Position numbers and translations under genes: made by a program. A DNA stretch of 64,000 bases, taken from NCBI RefSeq assembly GCF_010727475.1, contig NZ_AP022567.1:7874001-7938000 (forward strand), read 5' to 3'. Below the pieces are notes generated by a model. It was not told where the DNA came from, made no database searches, and saw nothing but the letters and a program-made list of their open reading frames with translations. This stretch comes from Mycolicibacterium mageritense. Lineage in GTDB: Bacteria > Actinomycetota > Actinomycetes > Mycobacteriales > Mycobacteriaceae. Of the stretch, positions 56,822-64,000 are shown one piece after another (within the stretch, counting starts at the first letter, position 1; every line of letters begins with the position of its first letter).

Positions 56822-59395
56822 GTGGCACTTCCCAATCTCACCCGCGAACAGGCCGTCGAGCGCGCCGCGCTGGTCACCGTCGACAATTACCGCATCGTTC
56901 TCGACCTGACCGACGGCGAGGGGCACCCGAGCGAGAGCACATTCCGCTCCACCACGACTGTGGAGTTCGACGCCCTCCCCGGCGCCGACACCGTCATCGA
57001 TCTCGCCGCCGAGCGCATCCGCAGCGCGACGCTCAACGGTCAGTCGATCGACGTCTCCGAATACGACGAGTCCACCGGCATCCCGTTGAAGGGCCTGGCC
57101 GAGCACAACGTCGTGGTGATCGACGCCGACTGCCTGTACTCCAACACCGGTGAGGGCCTGCACCGCTTCGTCGACCCGGTCGACGACGAGGTGTATCTCT
57201 ACTCGCAGTTCGAGACCGCGGACGCCAAGCGGATGTTCGCGTGCTTCGACCAGCCGGATCTCAAGGCGACGTTCGACGTCCAGGTCACGGCGCCGGCGCA
57301 CTGGGAGGTCGTCTCCAACGGGGCGACGGTGTCGGTGGACTCCGCCGTGCACACGTTCGCCACCACTCCGAAGATGAGCACCTACCTCGTGGCGTTGATC
57401 GCCGGGCCGTACGCGGTGTGGCGTGACGAATACGCCGACGATCACGGCAAGATCCCGCTGGGCCTGTTCTGCCGCAACTCACTCGCCGAGCACATGGACG
57501 CCGAGCGACTGTTCACCGAGACCAAGCAGGGCTTCGGCTTCTATCACAAGAATTTCGGCACCCCGTACGCGTTCGGCAAGTACGACCAGTTGTTCGTCCC
57601 GGAGTTCAACGCGGGCGCCATGGAGAACGCAGGCGCCGTGACCTTCCTGGAGGACTACGTCTTCCGCTCCAAGGTGACCCGCTACTCCTATGAGCGCCGC
57701 GCCGAGACCGTGCTGCACGAGATGGCGCACATGTGGTTCGGCGACCTGGTCACCATGCAGTGGTGGGACGACCTGTGGCTCAACGAGTCGTTCGCGACGT
57801 TCGCGTCGGTGCTGTGCCAGGCCGAGGCCACCGAATACACCGCGGCATGGACCACGTTCGCCAATGTCGAGAAGTCGTGGGCCTACCGGCAGGACCAGCT
57901 GCCCTCGACGCATCCGGTGGCCGCCGACATCCCCGACCTCGCCGCCGTCGAGGTCAACTTCGACGGCATCACCTACGCCAAGGGCGCCTCGGTGCTCAAG
58001 CAGCTCGTGGCCTACGTCGGGCTCGAGCAGTTCCTGGCCGGCCTGCGGGACTACTTCCGCGACCACGCCTTCGCCAACGCCACGTTCGGCGACCTGCTGG
58101 GCGCGTTGGAGAAGTCGTCGGGCCGCGACCTTTCGGGCTGGGGCAGGCAGTGGCTCAAGACCACGGGGCTGAACACGCTGCGGGCGGATTTCGACGTCGA
58201 CGAGTCCGGCGCGTTCACCCGGTTCGCCATCACGCAGTCCGGCGCCGCGCCGGGCGCAGGCGAGACCCGGGTGCACCGCCTGGCCGTCGGCATCTACGAC
58301 GACAGCGGCTCCGGCAGGCTGACCCGCGTGCACCGCGTCGAACTCGACATCGAGGGCCCCGTCACGGAAGTTCCCGCACTGGTGGGCATTCCACGCGGCA
58401 AGCTCATCCTGGTCAACGATGACGACCTGACCTACTGCTCACTGCGGCTGGATCCGGAGTCGCTGTCGACGGTGCTGACCCGCATCGCCGACATCGCCGA
58501 GCCGCTCCCCCGCACCCTGGCCTGGTCGGCCGCATGGGAGATGACGCGCGAAGCCGAGATGAAGGCCCGCGACTTCGTGGCCCTCGTGACCGGCGGCGTG
58601 CACGCCGAGACCGAGGTCGGCGTGGCCCAGCGCCTGCTGCTGCAGGCCCAGACCGCACTGAGCTCGTATGCCGATCCGGAGTGGGCCGCAACCGAGGGCT
58701 GGCCGGCATTCGCCGACCGGCTCGTCGAACTCGCCCGCGCCGCCGAGCCCGGCTCGGACCACCAGCTGGCGTTCGTCAATGCGCTGACCACGTCGGTGCT
58801 CTCGACACACCACGCGGTGCTGCTGGGCGATCTGCTGGACCAGGATCCGTCGTCGTTGGGACTGGCCGGCCTGGTCATCGACACCGATCTGCGGTGGCGG
58901 ATCGTCACAGCGCTGGCGCGCTCCGGGCAGATCGACGCCGATGGTCCGGAAACCCCGTTCATCGATGCCGAGGCCGAGCGCGATCCGACCGCGGCGGGCA
59001 AGCGTCAGGCCGCGGCCGCATCGGCGGCCCGCCCCCAGGATGTCGTGAAGTCGGCCGCCTGGGAAGAGGTCATCGAGGACGACACGCTGGCCAACATCAC
59101 CACGCGCGCGATCGTCGGTGGTTTCGTGCAGCCCGGTCAGGCCGAACTGCTGGCACCGTTCACGACGCGCTACTTCGCGGCGATCTCCGGGGTGTGGGAA
59201 CGCCGGTCGAGCGAGGTCGCGCAGACCGTAGTGATCGGGCTGTACCCGTCGTGGGACATCAGCCAGAACGGCTTGGACGCGGCTGACGCGTTCCTGTCCG
59301 ACCCCGAGGTGCCGCCCGCGCTGCGCCGGCTGGTGCTCGAAGGCCGCGCCGGCGTGGAGCGGTCACTGCGGGCCCGCGCGTTCGACGTGAGCTAG
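56822..59395 (+). CDS. pepN: Aminopeptidase N (M1 metallopeptidase)
   Basis: 857 aa starting at GTG 56822. Domain order: N-terminal beta domain, catalytic domain with exopeptidase motif FNAGAMENAGAV and zinc site HEMAHMWFGDLVTMQ...NESFATF (HExxH-18-E), and an alpha-helical ERAP1-like C-terminal domain of about 330 residues. It removes N-terminal residues from peptides in the cytosol. Same position as Rv2467 in M. tuberculosis. Followed by two strong hairpins. Confidence 0.95.
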   Translation: MALPNLTREQAVERAALVTVDNYRIVLDLTDGEGHPSESTFRSTTTVEFDALPGADTVIDLAAERIRSATLNGQSIDVSEYDESTGIPLKGLAEHNVVVIDADCLYSNTGEGLHRFVDPVDDEVYLYSQFETADAKRMFACFDQPDLKATFDVQVTAPAHWEVVSNGATVSVDSAVHTFATTPKMSTYLVALIAGPYAVWRDEYADDHGKIPLGLFCRNSLAEHMDAERLFTETKQGFGFYHKNFGTPYAFGKYDQLFVPEFNAGAMENAGAVTFLEDYVFRSKVTRYSYERRAETVLHEMAHMWFGDLVTMQWWDDLWLNESFATFASVLCQAEATEYTAAWTTFANVEKSWAYRQDQLPSTHPVAADIPDLAAVEVNFDGITYAKGASVLKQLVAYVGLEQFLAGLRDYFRDHAFANATFGDLLGALEKSSGRDLSGWGRQWLKTTGLNTLRADFDVDESGAFTRFAITQSGAAPGAGETRVHRLAVGIYDDSGSGRLTRVHRVELDIEGPVTEVPALVGIPRGKLILVNDDDLTYCSLRLDPESLSTVLTRIADIAEPLPRTLAWSAAWEMTREAEMKARDFVALVTGGVHAETEVGVAQRLLLQAQTALSSYADPEWAATEGWPAFADRLVELARAAEPGSDHQLAFVNALTTSVLSTHHAVLLGDLLDQDPSSLGLAGLVIDTDLRWRIVTALARSGQIDADGPETPFIDAEAERDPTAAGKRQAAAASAARPQDVVKSAAWEEVIEDDTLANITTRAIVGGFVQPGQAELLAPFTTRYFAAISGVWERRSSEVAQTVVIGLYPSWDISQNGLDAADAFLSDPEVPPALRRLVLEGRAGVERSLRARAFDVS

Positions 59396-59405
59396 TCCCC
59401 TTGCA

Positions 59406-59457
59406 CCGCGAGCGTGCGTGTCTGCTCCGCGACACGCGGCGAAGCGCACGCTCGCGG
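59406..59457. terminator. GTCTG-family hairpin after pepN
   Basis: CCGCGAGCGTGCG (59406-59418) is perfectly complementary to 59445-59457. An inner GTGTC/GACAC stem (59418-59422, 59431-59435) gives a compound hairpin. The left arm runs into GTGTCTGCTC, the core shared with the hairpins at 24977-25034 and 63071-63138. It begins 11 bases after the pepN stop. Confidence 0.7.
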
Positions 59458-59512
59458 GCAGCATTCTGCGCACGCTCGTGAATCACTGGTGGGCATCGAC
59501 GCACCAACGCGA

Positions 59513-59553
59513 AAGTCCCGGTATCGAAGCTGAGCGCTTCAATACCGGGACTT
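59513..59553. terminator. Second long hairpin in the pepN-ctaJ convergent gap
   Basis: AAGTCCCGGTATCGAAGC (59513-59530) pairs with 59536-59553, 17 of 18 positions, around the 5-base loop TGAGC. Unlike the neighbouring GTCTG hairpin it is less GC-rich. It lies nearer the minus-strand gene end and may terminate that transcript. Confidence 0.7.
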
Positions 59554-59599
59554 CACGCACGGGTGTCGGGCAACAGACCCGCACGGCCGCGGTGAAAAG

Positions 59600-60085
59600 C
59601 TAGGCGGGCGAGACGCCGGCCGACAGCACGCGCACCGCGCTGATCAGACCGTCGATCAGATTGCCTTCCTTGAACGACGCGGCCGCTGCCGAGACACCCA
59701 GCGGGGCGGCCTCTTCGATGCCGCGCCCCTTGACGTCGGCCCCGTAGACCACCTCGATGGCGTGCTGATCGGGCGAGACCGCGAGCAACACGGCGTTGTT
59801 CGGCGTGGGCACCTTTGCCAGAATCTCACGCGCCGTCGCAGCGGTGTCGTCGCCCAGCGGGCCGATGTACACCGCGAAACGCGCCTTGGCCGCGCGCGAA
59901 CCGTACTTCAGCGCGTCGTCGAGGACCACGAGATCCATCGTCGGGAACGGGTAGTGCACCGAGAGCTCACCGGGCTCGGTGACCCCGGAAATCCGCCCGC
60001 TCGACGTCAGCGCATACCCGTAGGGCAGGTCGACGTGACCGGGCGCGACAGTCGCGACCGCACCCGTTTGGCTACCACTTGCCAC
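59600..60085 (-). CDS. ctaJ: DUF5130 protein, probable cytochrome oxidase-associated subunit CtaJ
   Basis: 161 aa from GTG 60085, chosen for the strong GGAGGGGG site 5 bases upstream; it overlaps the preceding gene by 14 bases. The fold is TPM/DUF5130-like: DLPYGYALTSSGRISGVTE, RFAVYIGPLGDDTAATAREIL, NAVLLAVSPDQHAIEVVYG. From memory, the M. smegmatis homologue at this locus (Rv2468c in M. tuberculosis) was found as subunit CtaJ of the bc1-aa3 respiratory supercomplex on its cytoplasmic side. Family recognition is firm; the complex assignment rests on memory of structural work. Confidence 0.75.
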   Translation of the reverse strand: MASGSQTGAVATVAPGHVDLPYGYALTSSGRISGVTEPGELSVHYPFPTMDLVVLDDALKYGSRAAKARFAVYIGPLGDDTAATAREILAKVPTPNNAVLLAVSPDQHAIEVVYGADVKGRGIEEAAPLGVSAAAASFKEGNLIDGLISAVRVLSAGVSPA

Positions 60086-60305
60086 TTGCGCCCCCTCCGA
60101 TGGTGACTCCATGCGAATCGTGTCCGCCGTGCCCATGGTCGGCCGGTTCTTCGGCGGCCCACAGGATCGGCTCGTGCGTCCACGGGTCCGACATCTTGTA
60201 GGTGTCCGGATGTGGCCCCTTGCGGGTCAGGTAGATCAACGCCAGGACCACGAACAACACCAGCGGAACCCCTCCGAGGAGGGAATGAGTAAGTGCTGTG
60301 CTCAC
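60072..60305 (-). CDS. ctaI: Small membrane protein, probable cytochrome oxidase-associated subunit CtaI
   Basis: 77 aa from GTG 60305 (an in-frame TTG at 60311 is possible). One membrane helix (GVPLVLFVVLALIYL) is followed by a Pro-rich cytoplasmic segment with YKMSDPWTHEPILWAAEE and a His/Gly-rich tail. It is translationally coupled to the DUF5130 gene, and the two proteins were, as I recall, identified together as CtaI and CtaJ in the mycobacterial CIII2-CIV2 supercomplex. Confidence 0.7.
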   Translation of the reverse strand: MSTALTHSLLGGVPLVLFVVLALIYLTRKGPHPDTYKMSDPWTHEPILWAAEEPADHGHGGHDSHGVTIGGGASGKW

Positions 60306-60357
60306 GCGCAAACCGTATCAGCCGCGCATCGTCCGCGCGCCGACAGTAAAGACTCCG

Positions 60358-61002
60358 TCACGCAGCGCCTTCTCCGAGATAGCGCACCCAGGCCGGATCG
60401 AGCTCCTTGATGGTCGACAGCAACCGCCAGTGCTGGCCTTTTGGGGGCATCGGCACCGCACGCAACGTCCATCCGAGCTCCGCCAGCAGGCGGTCGGCCT
60501 TGCGGTGGTTGCACGCGCCGCACGCAGCCACGCAGTTCTCCCACGAATGCTCGCCGCCCCGGCTGCGCGGCACCACGTGATCGACGGTGTCGGCCCGCCC
60601 GCCGCAGTAGGCACAGCGAAACCGGTCCCGGTGCATGAGGGCGGCACGCGTCATGGGGATCCTGGCCCGGTACGGCACCCGAACGTAGGTGCGGAGCCGG
60701 ATCACCGAGGGCACCGCGATGGTGCGGGTCGCGGAGTGGATGAGCGGGCCCGCCGGATCGTCGTGCACGACGTCGGCCTTCCCGCACATCAGCATGATCA
60801 CCGCGCGCCGCAATGGCAGCGCCGTCAACGGCTCGTAGGTCGAGTTCAGCAACAGCACCCGCCTGCGGCCCCAGATCGACGGCTCGTGCGCGGTCTGCGG
60901 CAGCGGCTCCACGCTGTGCAGGGGGCGATTCGGCGCGTGCGGCCCCGATGGGCCGGTTCCGTGACCGGTCCGTCGTGTATGGCTTTTTTTGCTGTGCGCC
61001 AT
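60358..61002 (-). CDS. HNH endonuclease family protein (Rv2469c-like)
   Basis: 214 aa; the ATG at 61002 follows GGAGG. Basic N-terminus (about 40 residues), then VLLLNSTYEPLTALPLRRAVIML. The C-terminal HNH module is CAYCGGRADTVDHVVPRSRGG, ENCVAACGACNHRKADR, with two CxxC zinc pairs, the DH and the N/H residues. The family is conserved in actinobacteria next to glbO; its nucleic-acid target is unknown. No restriction partner is adjacent, so a repair or RNA role is as likely as restriction. Confidence 0.87.
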   Translation of the reverse strand: MAHSKKSHTRRTGHGTGPSGPHAPNRPLHSVEPLPQTAHEPSIWGRRRVLLLNSTYEPLTALPLRRAVIMLMCGKADVVHDDPAGPLIHSATRTIAVPSVIRLRTYVRVPYRARIPMTRAALMHRDRFRCAYCGGRADTVDHVVPRSRGGEHSWENCVAACGACNHRKADRLLAELGWTLRAVPMPPKGQHWRLLSTIKELDPAWVRYLGEGAA

Positions 61003-61144
61003 AGAGCCTCCGGAGACACAGTCCACCACGGATCCGCGGGGAGCGCACGATAATTCTTCGGGTGTTCGCAGGTCAGTCGAATGAACAGCAGGTGACGACA
61101 CCGCCCGTGAGGAGCGCGCCCGCAGGATCGGCCACAATGGAGAC

Positions 61145-61540
61145 GTGACGCAGGCGCAGCGATCCTTCTACGACGAAGTCGGCGGCCACGACACGTTCCA
61201 CGCCATCGTGTCGCGGTTCTACCAGTTGGTCCGTGAGGACGAGATCCTGCTGCCGCTCTACCCCGAGGACGACATCGACGGCGCCGAGGAACGCCTTCGG
61301 ATGTTCCTCGAGCAGTACTGGGGCGGGCCGCGCACGTACTCCGACCAACGCGGCCACCCCCGGCTACGCATGCGGCACGCCCCGTTCCGGATCGGCTTCC
61401 TGGAACGCGACGCGTGGCTGCGCTGCATGCACACGGCGGTGGCGTCGATCGATTCGCAGACACTCGACGACGAGCATCGGCGGGCGCTGCTGAACTACCT
61501 GGAGATGGCGGCCGACTCGATGGTGAACTCGGCGTTCTGA
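61145..61540 (+). CDS. glbO: Group II truncated hemoglobin
   Basis: 131 aa starting at GTG 61145. N-terminal SFYDEVGGHDTFHAIVSRFY and the YWGGPRTYSDQRGHPRLRMRH segment match HbO: Tyr in place of the B/CD positions, Trp (WGGP) in helix G region and proximal His in LRMRHAPFRIG. It binds oxygen and may aid respiration or NO/peroxide handling at the membrane. Same order as Rv2470-Rv2471 in M. tuberculosis; aglA starts two bases later. Confidence 0.93.
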   Translation: MTQAQRSFYDEVGGHDTFHAIVSRFYQLVREDEILLPLYPEDDIDGAEERLRMFLEQYWGGPRTYSDQRGHPRLRMRHAPFRIGFLERDAWLRCMHTAVASIDSQTLDDEHRRALLNYLEMAADSMVNSAF

Positions 61541-61541
61541 C

Positions 61542-63056
61542 ATGACGCGGTGGTGGTCACGCGCAGTCTTCTACCAGGTCTACCCGCGCTCGTTCGCCGA
61601 CAGCGACGGTGACGGCGTCGGTGATCTGGACGGCGTGACGGCCCATCTCGATCACCTGGTCCGGCTCGGCGTCAACGCAATCTGGCTCAACCCGGTGATG
61701 GTGTCGCCCATGGCCGATCACGGCTACGACGTCGCAGACCCGCGCGACGTGGATCCGTTGTTCGGCGGCATCGACGCCCTCGACCGGCTCGTCGACGCCG
61801 CCCACGCCCGCGGCATCAGGGTGACCATGGATCTGGTCCCCAATCACACCAGTTCGGCGCATCCGTGGTTCGTCGAGGCCCTGGCCGACCCACGCCGCCG
61901 TGACCGCTACATCTTCCGCACGGGGCGTGACGGCAAGCCGCCCAACAACTGGGTGTCGGTGTTCGGCGGGCCGGCGTGGACGCACGTGGGCGACGACGAG
62001 TGGTACCTGCACCTGTTCGACCCCGGACAGCCAGACCTCAACTGGGACAACCCCGAGGTGTTCGAGGATCTGGAGAAGACGCTGCGGTTCTGGCTGGACC
62101 GCGGGATCGACGGCTTCCGGATCGACGTCGCGCACGGCATGGCCAAGCCACCCGACCTGCCGGACATGACCGTCACCGACACCGCACTGCTGCGCAACAG
62201 CGACGACGACCCGCGCTTCGACAACGCCGAGGTGCACGAGATCCACCGGTTCATCCGAGGCGTGCTCGACGACTATCCCGACAGCGTGGCCGTCGGCGAG
62301 GTGTGGGTGCACGGCAACGAACAGTTCGCCAAATATCTGCGCCCGGACGAACTGCACCTGGGCTTCAACTTCCGGCTCGTCCAGGCTGAGTTCGACGCCA
62401 CCGAGATTCACGAGGCGATCGACAATGCCATGGCCGCAGCGACTTTGGCCGGCGCGACACCCACCTGGACGCTGTCCAATCACGATGTGGTGCGCGAGGT
62501 CACGCGCTACGGCGGCGGCGCACGCGGCCTGGCAAGGGCCCGCGCGATGGCCCTGGTGATGCTGGCGCTGCCCGGTGCGGTGTTCATCTACAACGGTGAG
62601 GAACTCGGCCTGCCCAACGTCGACCTGCCCGACGCGGTGCTGCAGGATCCGGTGTGGGAGCGCTCGGGGCACACCGAGCGCGGCCGCGACGGCTGCCGCG
62701 TACCGCTGCCGTGGTCGGGCGAGGCGCCGCCGTTCGGGTTCTCCGCCACGGCCGACACCTGGCTGCCGATGCCCGCCGACTGGGCCGCGTTGACGGTCGA
62801 GCGCCAACTCGCTGACGCCGCGTCGACGCTGACGTTCTACCGCCGTGCCCTCGAACTGCGCAGCAGCCGTGGCGAATTCGGCGGCGACGGCATCGAGTGG
62901 CTCGACCAGTCGACCTACCGACTGCCGGGCGGGCTGGTGTGCGCCCTCAATGCCGGAGACGAGCCCGTACCACTGCCCGCAGGCACGGTGCTGCTGGCCA
63001 GCGGGCCGCTCGCCGACGGCATGCTGGGCCCCGACACCGCCGTATGGGTGGTCTAG
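61542..63056 (+). CDS. aglA: GH13 alpha-glucosidase
   Basis: 504 aa. GH13 regions in order: DLVPNHTS (region I), GFRIDVAHG with the nucleophile Asp (II), AVGEVW with the acid/base Glu (III) and TLSNHDVVRE with the transition-state Asp (IV). The opening VFYQVYPRSFADSDGDGVGDLDGV is typical of oligo-1,6-/alpha-1,4-glucosidases rather than amylases. No signal peptide: it acts on malto-oligosaccharides or similar inside the cell. Ends at a hairpin of the GTCTG family. Confidence 0.92.
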   Translation: MTRWWSRAVFYQVYPRSFADSDGDGVGDLDGVTAHLDHLVRLGVNAIWLNPVMVSPMADHGYDVADPRDVDPLFGGIDALDRLVDAAHARGIRVTMDLVPNHTSSAHPWFVEALADPRRRDRYIFRTGRDGKPPNNWVSVFGGPAWTHVGDDEWYLHLFDPGQPDLNWDNPEVFEDLEKTLRFWLDRGIDGFRIDVAHGMAKPPDLPDMTVTDTALLRNSDDDPRFDNAEVHEIHRFIRGVLDDYPDSVAVGEVWVHGNEQFAKYLRPDELHLGFNFRLVQAEFDATEIHEAIDNAMAAATLAGATPTWTLSNHDVVREVTRYGGGARGLARARAMALVMLALPGAVFIYNGEELGLPNVDLPDAVLQDPVWERSGHTERGRDGCRVPLPWSGEAPPFGFSATADTWLPMPADWAALTVERQLADAASTLTFYRRALELRSSRGEFGGDGIEWLDQSTYRLPGGLVCALNAGDEPVPLPAGTVLLASGPLADGMLGPDTAVWVV

Positions 63057-63070
63057 TTCCCATCACCCTT

Positions 63071-63138
63071 TCCCGCGAGCAGACGCGCCGGTACCCCGGA
63101 ACGCGCTTTCCGGGGTACCTACGCGTCTGTTCGCGAGA
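63071..63138. terminator. Longest GTCTG-family hairpin, convergent junction after aglA
   Basis: The left arm (63071-63101) and right arm (63108-63138) are complementary at 27 of 31 positions around the 6-base loop CGCGCT. Arm landmarks are CGCGAGCAGACGCG and GGTACCCCGGAA. It occupies almost the entire 87-base gap between the ends of aglA and the minus-strand gene at 63144. Confidence 0.8.
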
Positions 63139-63143
63139 GAAAA

Positions 63144-63800
63144 TCAGCCCAGGACCACCGCGGGGTTGCCGCGGCGGCGGTACACCGACCCGAACCGGGC
63201 GTCGATCCGCAGCCACAACGGATGCACGCGTACGCGCACGATCTCGTCGGCGCTGACATCGTCGCCCGAGTTGGGCAGGAAACCCATTGCGGTCAAAGCG
63301 AATACGCAGCGCATCGGGATGCCGACCGACACCTCCTCGGCGCTGACCGCGATCACTTCCTGATCCAGCAGCGAAGCCGGTGGTCCGTGTGCGCTGCTGT
63401 GTTCGCGGGCGAGCGCCAAGCCCTGTTGTGCGAGGTCGAGCATCACGCGCGCCGGAATGTCGTCGAGATGGACGAATCCGGACTCGGGCGGCAGCCCGCC
63501 GCGCCACGCCGAATCCATCGCGAAGCCCGTGTCGACATATCCACCGCCGACCGACGACAACCCCGACGCGAGGGCGTCGGCCCCCGCAGACAGATCGGCC
63601 GGGCGTACCGCACCTGCCACCACGCGACTGGCCAGCACATCGAATCCGGTTGCCGCCCAAGCGACCACCAGTCCCCCGTCCCGTTCGCGCAGCCGGACCA
63701 CCGTCGCGTCGTCGAGCCGAAGCGCACGGTCGACGAACGTGGCCAGGTCGTCGCGATGCCGTGGATCGTCGAGCCACAGCCCGCGTTCCGGGATGGTCAT
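63144..63800 (-). CDS. Conserved hypothetical protein (Rv2474c-like)
   Basis: 218 aa, soluble, no signal peptide. The middle has DTGFAMDSAWRGGLPPESGFVHLDDIPARVMLDLAQQG (landmarks GFVHLDDIP and RVMLDLAQQG). The C-terminus ends in VHPLWLRIDARFGSVYRRRG. The place next to a hotdog thioesterase and downstream of aglA matches Rv2474c-Rv2475c of M. tuberculosis. No function is known to me. Its start overlaps the thioesterase stop by ATGA, so they are coupled. Confidence 0.75.
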   Translation of the reverse strand: MTIPERGLWLDDPRHRDDLATFVDRALRLDDATVVRLRERDGGLVVAWAATGFDVLASRVVAGAVRPADLSAGADALASGLSSVGGGYVDTGFAMDSAWRGGLPPESGFVHLDDIPARVMLDLAQQGLALAREHSSAHGPPASLLDQEVIAVSAEEVSVGIPMRCVFALTAMGFLPNSGDDVSADEIVRVRVHPLWLRIDARFGSVYRRRGNPAVVLG

Positions 63801-64000
63801 CGCAGATAGCGCTGCAGGTACTCGCGTTGCGCCTGCGACAACCGCTGCAGCCGTTGCTCTTCGATGTGCACCGCGGCCAATTGGGTTTCGGCGATCACCG
63901 CGGGCTTGCTGTCCGGCGGGGCGGCGACCGAGCGGACCTCATACCCGATGTTGAAGTCCACGGCCCGCACCCGCTTGGACCACATCGTCACCTGCAGCGG
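63797..64000 (-). CDS. Hotdog-fold acyl-CoA thioesterase, partial (N-terminus beyond right edge)
   Basis: The last 68 codons of a gene that continues past the window. The segment LQVTMWSKRVRAVDFNIGYEV is the second half of a 4HBT/FcbC-type hotdog domain (strand followed by the central strands), and the tail IEEQRLQRLSQAQREYLQRYL is helical. Expected activity is acyl-CoA hydrolysis. The M. tuberculosis counterpart is Rv2475c. The catalytic Asp/Glu region lies outside, so it cannot be checked here. Confidence 0.75.
   Translation of the reverse strand, partial: PLQVTMWSKRVRAVDFNIGYEVRSVAAPPDSKPAVIAETQLAAVHIEEQRLQRLSQAQREYLQRYLR

Noticed and set aside
60358..61002. HNH protein considered as part of a restriction or homing system.
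   Set aside because: No methylase, intron or intein features adjoin; the gene keeps a conserved position next to glbO in mycobacteria, so it is treated as core.

Overview
The window is high-GC, densely coded DNA of a fast-growing Mycobacterium/Mycolicibacterium, most likely of the M. smegmatis group. The evidence is an ordered set of genes matching the M. tuberculosis Rv2457c-Rv2475c stretch (clpX, clpP2-clpP1, tig, lipP, nei, rpiB, an Rv2466c-type mycothiol-dependent oxidoreductase, pepN, the DUF5130 and small membrane genes recalled as CtaJ/CtaI, an HNH nuclease, glbO, aglA, an Rv2474c-like gene and an Rv2475c-like thioesterase). Exported DUF732 proteins, lipobox lipoproteins and frequent GTG starts fit the same group. 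This core is interrupted by accessory and catabolic blocks. All identifications come from reading the sequence and remembered family knowledge; no search was run.

Layout. 1-2.9 kb: a minus-strand oxidoreductase operon (NmrA-like protein cut by the left edge, MDR reductase, hypothetical protein) divergent from a PaaI-type thioesterase. 2.9-5.8 kb: a LacI regulator divergent from a Gfo/Idh/MocA dehydrogenase and a sugar-phosphate isomerase, with two near-identical palindromic operators between them. 5.8-8.5 kb: an aldo/keto reductase divergent from an AraC regulator, then a Ddn-like deazaflavin protein. 8.6-20.2 kb: a myo-inositol locus with an ABC sugar importer, a GntR regulator and the divergent operon iolC-aldolase-iolB-iolD-iolE-iolG-epimerase. 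The two diverging transcription starts carry the same 23-bp sequence in inverted orientation. 20.3-25 kb: a type III glutamine synthetase, fdhD and a GT1 glycosyltransferase. 25-30.6 kb: a minus-strand operon of APC permease, DeoR regulator, GMC oxidoreductase, SIS-domain protein and ROK kinase, probably for an amino- or polyol-type carbon source.

30.8-35.1 kb: the Clp protease and trigger-factor core. 35.2-38.9 kb: tRNA-Pro and tRNA-Gly followed by a small island without an integrase (an Abi_C-like protein, a small hypothetical protein, a lipoprotein) and a GlxA-type regulator. 39-44.5 kb: small exported protein, lipP, a Gly-rich membrane protein, a CPA1 antiporter, nei and rpiB. 44.5-55.5 kb: an 11-kb block inserted between rpiB and the Rv2466c homologue relative to M. 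tuberculosis. It holds a TetR/aldo-keto reductase pair, a translationally coupled NCS1 permease-cytosine deaminase-Fe(II) oxygenase set, and a GntR-controlled operon of amino-acid-type ABC transporter, N-acyl-D-amino-acid deacylase and mandelate-racemase-like enzyme. 55.5-64 kb returns to the core.

Most notable non-coding structure: several convergent gene junctions contain long inverted repeats sharing the core GTGTCTGCTCGCG, which look like a dispersed hairpin family acting as bidirectional terminators. There is no rRNA, CRISPR array, insertion sequence or recombinase gene.
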